Below are positions 1-7,892 of a DNA stretch of 35,495 bases, in pieces (position 1 is the first letter of the stretch; every line of letters begins with the position of its first letter). This DNA is from Methylococcales bacterium (GTDB lineage: Bacteria; Pseudomonadota; Gammaproteobacteria; Methylococcales; Methylomonadaceae). A model generated the notes under the pieces. That model did no database searches and had not been told where the DNA came from. It saw only the letters and a program-made list of their open reading frames with translations. The DNA lies in assembly GCA_026399095.1 (NCBI GenBank), contig JAPLRP010000088.1, forward strand, positions 1 through 35,495. The letters run 5' to 3'. The translations under genes and the position numbers were made by a program.

Positions 1-275
1 GCTTCCCACGATAACAGAGGAGTGCCAGTCTTTTAAATACCGAATTTGTCTCGCGTTTAGGAAGTGGATTTACAGCCGAATTCCCTGAATTACTTGAGGA
101 CTAAAGTAGTAGCTGGGGATTAAATATTGAAAGACGTTGCACTTTATTAATACTAATCGACACTAGTAAGATAAATTGTCATTATTAAAAGCTAAATTAA
201 TTAAGTTAAATTTTTAGAAAACACCCTATCTATACCGGCCACCACTTTTAAATAATAATTATAAGAAGGAAGGAT

Positions 276-1652
276 ATGAAAACATATAATGCTATAAGAC
301 TAAAAACCATCGTTAAAACATTACGTAATTTTGCTTTTACGCTGTCCACCGTCACGTTAATCAGTCTATCGATAACAACAACGCAAGCAGATGAAACCTG
401 CTTGTCACCCTATATGCCCAAAATTGAAGGCCAAGAAGATTTTGTCTATATCTGGACCTTAGGTGTAGAAGGCCTGGGTGATGAACAGGATAAAATGGTT
501 ACCGTCGATGTTAATCCTAAATCAAAAAACTACGGTAAAGTTATTAATAGCCTATCAGTTGGTGGACGTAACGAGGCGCATCACTCTGATTTCACTGATG
601 ATCGTCAATACTTATGGGCTGGTGGACTTGATACAAATAAAATTTTTATTTTTGATGTTCACACAGATCCAGCCAAACCCACCTTACAAAAAACCATTAC
701 CGATTTTGTTGCAAAAAGTGGTGGTATAGTCGGACCGCATTCTACTTATGCTTTGCCAGGCAGAATCATCATTACCGGGTTATCCAATAATAAGGATCAC
801 GGCGGGCGGACTGCTCTGGTGGAATATACTAACGACGGAAACTATATTGCTACTCATTGGATGCCTACAGATGGTGATTTGCAAGGTGCAATTAAAACCG
901 GCAAATATGCTGATGGTTATGGCTACGATGTGCGCGTATTACCCAATAGTAATGTTATGTTGACCTCTTCGTTTACTGGTTGGGGCAATTACATGATGGA
1001 TTTTGGCAAAATGCTGACAGATCCAGAAGCGATGAAACGTTTTGGTAATACCGTTGTGCAATGGGATTTGCACACCAAGAAACCGAAAAAAATATTTGAT
1101 ATTCCAGGTGCCCCCCTAGAAATTCGATGTGCGTTGCAGACCGGTCATAATTACTGTTTTACGACAACAGCTTTAACATCAAAAATATGGTTGTTATATG
1201 AAGATAAAAAAGGCGAATGGCAGTCTAAAGAAGTTGCTGATATTGGCGAGCCTAGCAAAATCCCATTACCAGTTGACATTTCCATTCAAAGTAATGACAA
1301 AATGTTATGGGTAAATACTTTTATGGATGGTAAAACCCGTGCCTTTGATATTTCAGATCCATTTAAACCCCAACAAGTTTTTGAGCAAAAAATAGGTGCG
1401 CAAGTGAATATGGTATCTTCAAGTTGGGATGGTAAGCGCATTTACTTTACCTCATCATTACTGGCAAATTGGGATAAAAAAGGTAGCGATAACGAGCAGT
1501 TCTTTAAAGCCTATCAGTGGGATGGTAAAAAGTTAACGCAAGAATTTGCCATTGATTTTACTAAAGAAAAATTAGGTCGTGCTCATCAAATGCGCTTTGG
1601 GGCCTATTCGTTATATCCCAAAAAAGACGAAAAACCACTGCCAAAGTCTTAA
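276..1652 (+). CDS. mtoX: Methanethiol oxidase (selenium-binding protein SBP56 family), periplasmic
   Basis: This 458-residue protein is full length for the SBP56 family. The bacterial members are copper-dependent methanethiol oxidases that convert methanethiol to formaldehyde, sulfide and hydrogen peroxide. A basic N-terminus and hydrophobic stretch (about residues 8-38) ending at TQA-DE look like a Sec signal peptide, so the enzyme should be periplasmic. Visible family motifs are EAHHSDF, LWAGGLDTNKIFIFDV, VGPHSTYALPG, and C-terminal HQMRFGAYSLYP; their histidines are candidate metal ligands. A strong AAGGAAGG ribosome site precedes the ATG. The next gene carries SCO1 and MauG domains, the usual partners of mtoX, which supports methanethiol oxidase over a generic selenium-binding protein. 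Activity is inferred from family and context. Confidence 0.9.
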   Translation: MKTYNAIRLKTIVKTLRNFAFTLSTVTLISLSITTTQADETCLSPYMPKIEGQEDFVYIWTLGVEGLGDEQDKMVTVDVNPKSKNYGKVINSLSVGGRNEAHHSDFTDDRQYLWAGGLDTNKIFIFDVHTDPAKPTLQKTITDFVAKSGGIVGPHSTYALPGRIIITGLSNNKDHGGRTALVEYTNDGNYIATHWMPTDGDLQGAIKTGKYADGYGYDVRVLPNSNVMLTSSFTGWGNYMMDFGKMLTDPEAMKRFGNTVVQWDLHTKKPKKIFDIPGAPLEIRCALQTGHNYCFTTTALTSKIWLLYEDKKGEWQSKEVADIGEPSKIPLPVDISIQSNDKMLWVNTFMDGKTRAFDISDPFKPQQVFEQKIGAQVNMVSSSWDGKRIYFTSSLLANWDKKGSDNEQFFKAYQWDGKKLTQEFAIDFTKEKLGRAHQMRFGAYSLYPKKDEKPLPKS

Positions 1653-1688
1653 TTAAGAAACCCGAAAATTAAATCTCTAAGTGTAGTT

Positions 1689-3719
1689 ATGTTAACAAGT
1701 AGCATAAAGAACAGATTTTTTTCGGGTTATCTCGTGAATTTATCGGTAGCGTTAAGTCATTTTCGCTACCGCTCATTATTTGGATTATTTATGTATGCCC
1801 TAAAACCGTTAACGCTACTTCTGGGTTTTTTGTTAGGCAGTATTTCTTTTCCAACACTCGCTACTAATAACAGTCAATCACTTAATCAGTCGGCATTAGC
1901 CCCTGGCTATGGTGCACTCACATTTACAGCACCTCTTCCAGGTACTTATCAACTACCTCCATTAGGTTTGGCTGCAGATGGTAAGGTCGTCAATACTGAA
2001 AATAAAAACATCATGTTGCATGATTTAATGGGCGATAAAATAATTCTATTAAGTTTTATTTACACCACCTGTAGTGATGTTAATGGCTGCCCATTAGCCA
2101 CGATGGTCTTACATAAAATAAAATCTCGTTTACAAAAAGAACCGTCATTGTCTAAGTCATTAAGGTTGTTAACCTTAAGCTTTAATCCGGAACATGACTC
2201 ACCGGATGTAATGCGTCATTATTCAGAAAAGTTAAAAGGTAGCGGAGTGGAATGGCAATTTTTGACAACCCTCTCTGAGCTCGAATTAGACCCGATCCTT
2301 CAGCATTATCCGCAAAACGTCCAAAAAGTTTATAATGCCCAAGGAGAGTTTACAGGTACGTTTTCACATAACTTACGTGTCTATTTAATTGACAAAAACA
2401 AACAAATTCGTAATATTTACAGTACCTCTTTTTTACACCCCGACACTTTAATTAGTGACATAAAAACACTCTTAGCCGAAGAGCAGTCTCTAAAAACCTC
2501 TGTGTTAACTATCCCGCCTGAATTAGCAATTAAAAATACGGATTTATATGCTGCGGGCGACAATAAAGAACATTATGAGCAAGAAAACTATCAAACTCGA
2601 TCCATTCCTTTAACTGCCCGTAAAGGTAATGCAATCGATTTATTAGCAACTACTAAACAGCCACAAATAGGACTGCCGCGGGTGCCTATTCCAGCATACA
2701 ACCTTTTATCGGCAGACAAAATAAGTTTGGGTCGTAAATTATTTTTTGATCGCCGCTTATCTTTCAATAACACGGTTTCTTGTGCCTTATGTCATATTCC
2801 GGAGCAAGGGTTTACAAGTAATGAGCTGGCGACCTCGATTGGTGTCGAAGGACGAAGTGTGCGTCGAAATGCTCCCACTATTTATAATGTCGCTTACGCT
2901 GAAAAATTGTTCCATGACGGACGTGAATACAAGCTTGAACAACAAGTCTGGGGGCCTTTATTAGCCCGTAATGAAATGGCAAATCCCTCAATCGGCCATG
3001 TGCTTGAGAAAATCAACAATAGCTTGGATTATAAAGGGCTGTTTGAAAGCGCCTTTCAACGTCCAGCCAGCATGGAAACCATCGGCATGGCTTTAGCCAG
3101 TTACGAGCGCACCCTTAATTCCGCTGATTCCCCGTTTGATCGATGGCACTTTCGTAAAGAACTAAATGCCATTAGCCCCGCGAGTCAACGTGGTTACCAA
3201 TTGTTTATAGGTAAAGCAGCATGCTCTACCTGTCATGCTTTAACAGAGAACAACGCACTGTTTACCGATCAACTTCTACATAACACCGGGATCGGTTATC
3301 TTCAATCGATGTCGAAAACAGCGGAAACCATTAATATACAAATTGCTCCGGGTATTTTTACAAAAATGACAATGACTGATACTCAATCGGTTACGGAAAC
3401 GAAAGCGAGTGATTTAGGGCAATATGAAATTACTCAAAATCCTGCGCACCGCTGGTCCTATAAAACACCCTCGCTTCGAAATATCGCCTTAACGGCTCCT
3501 TACATGCATAATGGCTCATTAGCACAATTACGAGATGTTGTGGATTTTTATAATAAAGGTGGAGTGATAAATGAAAATCTTGATCCTTTGATCAAGCCAT
3601 TGCATTTAAACACTCAGGAACAAGATGATTTGGTGGCGTTTTTACAGGCATTGACCGGCAGTAATAGTCAGTCTTTGGTTGCAGACGCATTTGCTACGCC
3701 CATTGGTGATAGTAAATGA
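1689..3719 (+). CDS. SCO1/SenC copper chaperone fused to MauG-like di-haem cytochrome c peroxidase
   Basis: The 676-residue protein joins two domains that are commonly separate genes beside mtoX. Residues ~70-265 are a SCO1/SenC thioredoxin fold with cysteines 128 and 134 (CSDVNGC, a wider spacing than the usual CxxxC) and a candidate copper-ligand histidine at ~227 (SHNLRVYLID). Residues ~330-660 are a CcpA/MauG-type domain with haem motifs CALCH (365) and CSTCH (512), plus the family's TPSLRNIALTAPYMHNGS segment. No stop or frameshift lies between them. A membrane or signal segment is at ~30-55. ATG 1791 (residue 35) is an alternative start that gives a cleaner signal peptide; neither start has a strong ribosome site. 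It begins 36 bases after mtoX, so co-transcription is likely. The probable role is copper delivery and redox maturation or electron transfer for MtoX (inferred). Confidence 0.88.
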   Translation: MLTSSIKNRFFSGYLVNLSVALSHFRYRSLFGLFMYALKPLTLLLGFLLGSISFPTLATNNSQSLNQSALAPGYGALTFTAPLPGTYQLPPLGLAADGKVVNTENKNIMLHDLMGDKIILLSFIYTTCSDVNGCPLATMVLHKIKSRLQKEPSLSKSLRLLTLSFNPEHDSPDVMRHYSEKLKGSGVEWQFLTTLSELELDPILQHYPQNVQKVYNAQGEFTGTFSHNLRVYLIDKNKQIRNIYSTSFLHPDTLISDIKTLLAEEQSLKTSVLTIPPELAIKNTDLYAAGDNKEHYEQENYQTRSIPLTARKGNAIDLLATTKQPQIGLPRVPIPAYNLLSADKISLGRKLFFDRRLSFNNTVSCALCHIPEQGFTSNELATSIGVEGRSVRRNAPTIYNVAYAEKLFHDGREYKLEQQVWGPLLARNEMANPSIGHVLEKINNSLDYKGLFESAFQRPASMETIGMALASYERTLNSADSPFDRWHFRKELNAISPASQRGYQLFIGKAACSTCHALTENNALFTDQLLHNTGIGYLQSMSKTAETINIQIAPGIFTKMTMTDTQSVTETKASDLGQYEITQNPAHRWSYKTPSLRNIALTAPYMHNGSLAQLRDVVDFYNKGGVINENLDPLIKPLHLNTQEQDDLVAFLQALTGSNSQSLVADAFATPIGDSK

Positions 3720-3878
3720 TGAGCGTTATTAGAAATCTTTAATGCGAGAAGGTTGCTCTACGAATTCGTATCGAAGTTTATTAATTAAACGAAATTTTAA
3801 AAAAATTGCTGATGATTTCTTAACACTTTTACTGCCAAGTACCCAGAATTATAAGATACACGGAGTAGATAAGATTTG

Positions 3879-4403
3879 TTAATGCCAACCACCATATTGA
3901 GTCGTTGGATCGCCACGCCAGCCAGTTGATGTTCTGTTGGCATCGGGAACATGTACCATATCTTCCGCAGCACGAACCAGATTGGCACGCGTATAACCTC
4001 CCATTGATTTTGCTGCTTTAGCAATCGCTGTTGTTGAAGGATTGATATAATAGGTTGTAATCGTGTCATAAATAACCACGCTAACTAATTTGTCGTCGCT
4101 ATTTTCAGAAGAAAATGTCAACAAAAGCGGTAAAATTGTATTGGCGGGAATTTTTACGCTGTAATTACTATTATCTACAGTTACTTGGCTAATAAGTCGA
4201 CCATTCTCATCCGTTACTTCCACTGTGCCTGCTTTAATGATATTTTTGTCATTACTTATCACGCCCTCTAAAGTCGTTTCTTGTGCATATTTTTTTTCGA
4301 CTGATTGACTTAACTTTACTGTTTTTTCATCTTTATCACAGCCAGTGATTGCAAAACTGCTTATGGTTGCCAACAGCAAAGATAATAAAATTTTATGCTT
4401 CAT
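3879..4403 (-). CDS. Hypothetical lipoprotein
   Basis: The product is not recognised. From ATG 4403 the 174-residue protein starts MKHKILLSLLLATISSFAITGC, a type II signal peptide with lipobox ITGC at Cys22. An AGGAAT ribosome site sits upstream, so this start is preferred to the upstream in-frame ATG at 4448. Asp follows the lipidated cysteine, which under the E. coli Lol rule would favour inner-membrane retention. The mature part is beta-rich (a GVISNDKNIIKAGTVEVTDENGR-like segment), suggesting an Ig or carboxypeptidase-regulatory-like fold. It ends in a polar, Gly/Trp-rich tail (TQYGGWH). The gene is convergent with the SCO1-MauG gene. No function can be assigned. Confidence 0.75.
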   Translation of the reverse strand: MKHKILLSLLLATISSFAITGCDKDEKTVKLSQSVEKKYAQETTLEGVISNDKNIIKAGTVEVTDENGRLISQVTVDNSNYSVKIPANTILPLLLTFSSENSDDKLVSVVIYDTITTYYINPSTTAIAKAAKSMGGYTRANLVRAAEDMVHVPDANRTSTGWRGDPTTQYGGWH

Positions 4404-4541
4404 AATAATTCCTAATAACCAAAAATATGAAGGCAAATTATACGTCACAGAACAAAGCTTTCATTTTTTCTTTACAATTGTACAGTTGACTTTTCAAACG
4501 TTAAACAAACAAATCAACTTCTAACTAACGAGATTGTTTTT

Positions 4542-5201
4542 ATGAATACTGAGTTTTGGATAGAAAACTGGAAAAAGAATAAAATCGGCTTTCATCAACA
4601 AAAAATTAACAGTCATCTTATTTCATTTTGGAAAAATTTAACGATTGCACCATCGAGCCATGTATTTGTGCCCTTATGTGGAAAAAGTTTAGATTTATTA
4701 TGGTTAAGTGAGCAAGGACACAATGTTATTGGTATAGAAATCAGTGAGCTTGCGGTATTTGATTTTTTTGCCGAAAACAAATTAACTTACAGCACGCTTG
4801 AGAAAGACAATTTCTATCGCTGGGAAGCAGAGCAGTTGACAATTTGGCAGGGGGATTTTTTTAATCTGACGGCTAATCATCTTCAAGATGTCGAAGGTGT
4901 TTTTGATCGTGCTTCATTAGTTGCTTTGCCTATTGTGTTACGCGAAAAGTATGCGCGACATTTAAAACAAATTTTACCTGCTAAGGCCAAAATATTGCTG
5001 GTCACGTTTGAATATCAACAATCAGAAATGAACGGGCCACCTTTTTCAGTTCATGAATCTGAAGTCCATGAGCTTTATGCGGATCATTATCAAATTAAGC
5101 TATTGTTAAAAAAAGATGTTTTGACCGACTACCCTCAGTTTCAAAATATCGGAGTCAAGAATCTCCAAGAGAAAATTTATTTACTAGAACCTTATTACTG
5201 A
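4542..5201 (+). CDS. tpm: Thiopurine S-methyltransferase (TPMT) family protein
   Basis: The 219-residue protein matches the bacterial TPMT family in length and layout: an N-terminal WIENWKKNKIGFHQ segment, the SAM-binding motif FVPLCGKSLDLLWLSEQGHNVIGIE (residues ~46-70), and an acidic GVFDRASLVALP segment at ~122. The family transfers a methyl group from S-adenosylmethionine to thiol or selenol groups. Bacterial members are linked to selenite and tellurite tolerance through volatile methylated products. It lies close to methanethiol oxidase, so volatile sulfur or selenium chemistry is a plausible but unproven shared theme. The gene stands alone on the plus strand; an ACGAG ribosome-like site lies 9 bases before the ATG. 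Confidence 0.85.
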   Translation: MNTEFWIENWKKNKIGFHQQKINSHLISFWKNLTIAPSSHVFVPLCGKSLDLLWLSEQGHNVIGIEISELAVFDFFAENKLTYSTLEKDNFYRWEAEQLTIWQGDFFNLTANHLQDVEGVFDRASLVALPIVLREKYARHLKQILPAKAKILLVTFEYQQSEMNGPPFSVHESEVHELYADHYQIKLLLKKDVLTDYPQFQNIGVKNLQEKIYLLEPYY

Positions 5202-5246
5202 TATTACCCAAATGTTCATCACAATACAGGCTCTCGACAAATCTAA

Positions 5247-5696
5247 TCTCCAAAATTTCTGAAAGCTTCTGGTTGTATTGTAGTGGTTCTGGGAGTAATC
5301 ATGGTTAATCGTGTGTTAGCGATAAGTGGTACGGGGGCGATATGAATACCTTGATTATTCGCGTGTCAAAACATTAGTGCCAAGTTCAGTGGGACCACAC
5401 TCATGTTATCTGATACAAACCATTCGTATGGGCGTCCGTAAAGACAGTTTCTCATCAAATGAATTCACTTTGCGTAAAGGTATTTCAGTCAAATGGATAA
5501 TGAGTAGGAAGGCATTAAATGAATGGAATAAAACCATCGTGGTGCCTCAATATAAATAAAATTTGAGTTAGTACAGAGGAGCAGGCAATAGATTTCAAAC
5601 CTTCCCAAAGTGACTTAGTTCTATAGATTTGCTGGATGGGAATGAATCCGGGAGCTTTCATAGTTATCGAAGATCATTTAGCAACTAAAAATGATC
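5247..5696. pseudogene. Decayed C-terminal part of a TauE/SafE-type membrane protein with a cupredoxin domain (plus-strand sense)
   Basis: Three plus-strand frames together rebuild one protein end. The first frame (5247-~5335) reads SPKFLKASGCIVVVLG then MVNRVLAISGTG. The second (~5330-5556) reads LVPSSVGP, QTIRMGVRKDSF, FTLRKGISVKWI and KTIVVPQYK. The third (~5585-5696) reads QAIDFKPSQ then CWMGMNPGAFIVIED. In order these match the last transmembrane helix and the cupredoxin domain of sulfite-exporter-like TauE/SafE proteins of the heavy-metal type. At least two frameshifts and several stops (5343, 5557, TAG 5624 where Trp is expected) break it. A conserved cysteine in the GCN-type motif also appears as Trp (NEWNKT). 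The rest of the membrane domain is missing upstream. No active product is expected. Confidence 0.7.
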
Positions 5697-5720
5697 CAAT
5701 AGCAAAGACTGAAAACATAT

Positions 5721-6155
5721 CTACTTTTTGTTTTCAATGTCACTATCTTCCGGACAGCCGTAGTTTTTGGCTGTGTAAGACAAGATCAAGATGGCAACAC
5801 TGAGTAGAGCAATAGCGACGGTTATGCTCAGCAGCAAATAAAGATGGAAGCTATCTGCTACTTTTTGAACATCAATAACTAAATGTCGTGATAATGCAGT
5901 AATAGCGATATAAATTAGAAATTGTACAGGCAAGCGGCGCGTTTTAAAATAAGTACCCACCATAGCGCCTAATTCGAGATAGATAAACAATAACAGTATC
6001 TCTTCCAGATTGGCGTGGCCTGTCTTCATCATTTCAATATAATCATGAATTGCCGACCAAACGATGGTCGCACCTATTCCAAATAGCGCGAGATAGTGAA
6101 AGCTATCGACCAATATATCGCCGAATTTGTGAATTAGAACAGTTTTATTTTGCAT
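5721..6155 (-). CDS. PsiE-family (phosphate-starvation-inducible) membrane protein
   Basis: This 144-residue protein has four predicted membrane helices (roughly residues 17-37, 48-67, 75-92 and 102-125). It carries the family pattern LFIYLELGAMVGTYF followed by PVQFLIYIAITALSRHLVID. PsiE proteins are widespread and their biochemical role is unknown. It starts 15 bases after the stop of the CydX-GGDEF gene, so it is probably the last cistron of the cyd operon. No clear ribosome site is seen before its ATG, which fits translation coupled to the upstream gene. The family call is fairly sure; a link to respiration rests on position only. Confidence 0.8.
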   Translation of the reverse strand: MQNKTVLIHKFGDILVDSFHYLALFGIGATIVWSAIHDYIEMMKTGHANLEEILLLFIYLELGAMVGTYFKTRRLPVQFLIYIAITALSRHLVIDVQKVADSFHLYLLLSITVAIALLSVAILILSYTAKNYGCPEDSDIENKK

Positions 6156-6170
6156 TGATATTAGTATTAA

Positions 6171-6743
6171 TTAAATCTGGAACGCCTTTTCTGTTGCAAT
6201 GCTGATTAATTTATCAACTTCATCAGCGGTAGTAGCCAATATTTCTGATTGAGTGGAGTATTCAGCAACACCGGTTGTCACTTCAACAGTTAAGCCTTTG
6301 GGTGTTTTTACGCGTTCTGAAATCGCATTTTTAACCCGAAGAGCTATTTCTTCTGCTTTTTTTAAGTGAGAACCCGGCATGGCAATAATAAATCCGTTTT
6401 CTTCCATTCTTGCAGCAAGATCAACGCCGACTCTAATATCTTCTTTGAAACAATCAACCACGTTTCGTAAGATGGCATCCATTTCAAAAGCCGCAATACT
6501 ATTATTGGATTTAAAATCTTTTAAACTGATAAAAAGAACAGAAAAAGGAAAGCCGTTGCGTTTAGAGTTTTCAACTTTTTCCTTTAAACGACCAACCATT
6601 GTTTCTTTGGTCATTAATTGGGTTAACGGATCTAAAAAGACGTGTTCTTTATCCCATGTCTCCTGTGCTTCCAGTCTTAGCACGTTCATAATGCCTAATG
6701 AGCAGGCCAATAATAATCCAAGTATCCAAGTAAAATACCACAT
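6171..6743 (-). CDS. CydX-like cytochrome bd small subunit fused to a degenerate GGDEF domain
   Basis: The first ~28 residues (MWYFTWILGLLLACSLGIMN, then VLRLE) are a full CydX/YbgT sequence. The invariant MWYF.WILG start and a Glu at position 25 match E. coli CydX, a 37-residue subunit that stabilises the haems of cytochrome bd-I. Instead of ending there, the frame continues into a GGDEF-type domain (~36-190). DPLTQL (38-43), FISLKDFK (71-78) and the late TVEVTTGVAEY strand are recognisable. The catalytic signature is EENGF (114-118) in place of GGDEF, and the metal-binding Asp in the FISLKDFK strand is Ser, so diguanylate cyclase activity is unlikely. No canonical RxxD inhibitory site is present. 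The gene starts 9 bases after cydB, with AGGAG overlapping the cydB stop. Confidence 0.85.
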   Translation of the reverse strand: MWYFTWILGLLLACSLGIMNVLRLEAQETWDKEHVFLDPLTQLMTKETMVGRLKEKVENSKRNGFPFSVLFISLKDFKSNNSIAAFEMDAILRNVVDCFKEDIRVGVDLAARMEENGFIIAMPGSHLKKAEEIALRVKNAISERVKTPKGLTVEVTTGVAEYSTQSEILATTADEVDKLISIATEKAFQI

Positions 6744-6752
6744 AGCAATCTC

Positions 6753-7892
6753 CTAATAGGCTGTATGATCGTTTTGATGAATGTGTTCCAGTGTTATTTT
6801 GCCGCGCAAAATCCGGAATACCCAAGTAGTATAAGTAATAACAATAGGTAAAAAAATCAGGGTAACCCAGAACATGATTTTTAAGGTAGCAAGACTGGAA
6901 CTGGCGTCCCATATTGTTAAAGAGCTGTTCATAACAGAGCTCGAAGGTATCAGAAAAGGAAACATGGATACGCCGGCGGTTAAAATAACAGCAGCTAATG
7001 TTAATGAACTACTGATAAATGCCAAGCCAGGACGCTCAATTTTTGAAAGTAAAATGGTTGCAATGCCTGAAACAAAAGCCAGGCAGGGTATTGCCAATAA
7101 CACAGGGCAATTATAATAATTGGCAAGCCATAATCCTGTTTGTTTGTTGACTATTTTTGCAAGTGGATTGGATTGTGCATTAGGTAAAACTTCAGAGCTA
7201 ATATGGTAACCATCAATATTGGCAACCCATACACCAGCGAGAGCAAAAACGACGAGTGTTAAGGCTGAAAAAATAGTCACGGTTTTTTTACATCGTTTAT
7301 TTATATCGCCCACCGTCTTGATTTGTAAAAAAACAGCACCATGCATAATGATCATCGACAAACTAACCACTCCTGCAGCTAGTGAGAAAGGGTTTAGTAA
7401 AGCCCAGAATGAACCCGTATAAAAAATACGCATATCGTTGTCAAAGTGAAATGGCACACCTTTTAACAAATTGCCAAAGGCCACGCCAAAAATTAACGCT
7501 GGAACAAGTCCCCCTACAAATAAGGCAATATCCCAGTTGCTACGCCATTGTTGACTGGGTAATTTACTGCGGTAATCAAAGCCTATCGGTCTTAAAAATA
7601 ACGCAAACAAGGTTAATAATAAGGCGAAATAAAATCCTGAAAATGCCACGGAATAGGCGACTGGCCAAGCAGCGAATAAAGCGCCACCAGCGGTAACAAA
7701 CCAAACCTGATTGCCTTCCCAAGTAGCGCCTACAGAGTTGATGATCACACGACGTTCGGTATCATTTTTGCCTAAAAAAGGTAGCAAGATGGCGACACCT
7801 AAATCAAAACCGCCGGTAATGGCAAAGCCTATTAGTAGTGCGCCTAATAGACCCCACCAGATCAAGCGCATGGTTTCATAATCAAAAATCAT
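6753..7892 (-). CDS. cydB: Cytochrome bd ubiquinol oxidase subunit II
   Basis: The 379-residue protein has the length and start (MIFDYETMRLIWWGLLGALL) of CydB. It also has the family segment TWEGNQVWFVTAGGALFAAWP near residues 55-75 and about nine hydrophobic helices. CydB is the structural partner of CydA in the quinol-oxidising bd complex, which reduces oxygen to water in the inner membrane without pumping protons. Its ATG overlaps the cydA stop by four bases (ATGA), so the two are translationally coupled. The CydX-GGDEF gene follows at once. Confidence 0.96.
   Translation of the reverse strand: MIFDYETMRLIWWGLLGALLIGFAITGGFDLGVAILLPFLGKNDTERRVIINSVGATWEGNQVWFVTAGGALFAAWPVAYSVAFSGFYFALLLTLFALFLRPIGFDYRSKLPSQQWRSNWDIALFVGGLVPALIFGVAFGNLLKGVPFHFDNDMRIFYTGSFWALLNPFSLAAGVVSLSMIIMHGAVFLQIKTVGDINKRCKKTVTIFSALTLVVFALAGVWVANIDGYHISSEVLPNAQSNPLAKIVNKQTGLWLANYYNCPVLLAIPCLAFVSGIATILLSKIERPGLAFISSSLTLAAVILTAGVSMFPFLIPSSSVMNSSLTIWDASSSLATLKIMFWVTLIFLPIVITYTTWVFRILRGKITLEHIHQNDHTAY

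Noticed and set aside
15-104. Short plus-strand frame ending ...SRLGSGFTAEFPELLED then stop, possibly the tail of an upstream gene
   Set aside because: The frame is closed by TAA at 12-14 and matches no family I recognise; it may be a frameshifted gene end, but the window edge prevents a decision.
3760-3769. Palindrome ACGAATTCGT after the SCO1-MauG gene as a terminator
   Set aside because: The stem is short and AT-rich, with no loop and no T tract.
5326-5559. Stand-alone 77-codon plus-strand gene with GTG start
   Set aside because: Homology to the cupredoxin domain continues into other frames on both sides, so it is a piece of a pseudogene and not a small gene.
6649-6912. Minus-strand frame overlapping the cydB and CydX-GGDEF junction
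   Set aside because: It lies in a different frame from two well-supported genes and has no domain of its own.
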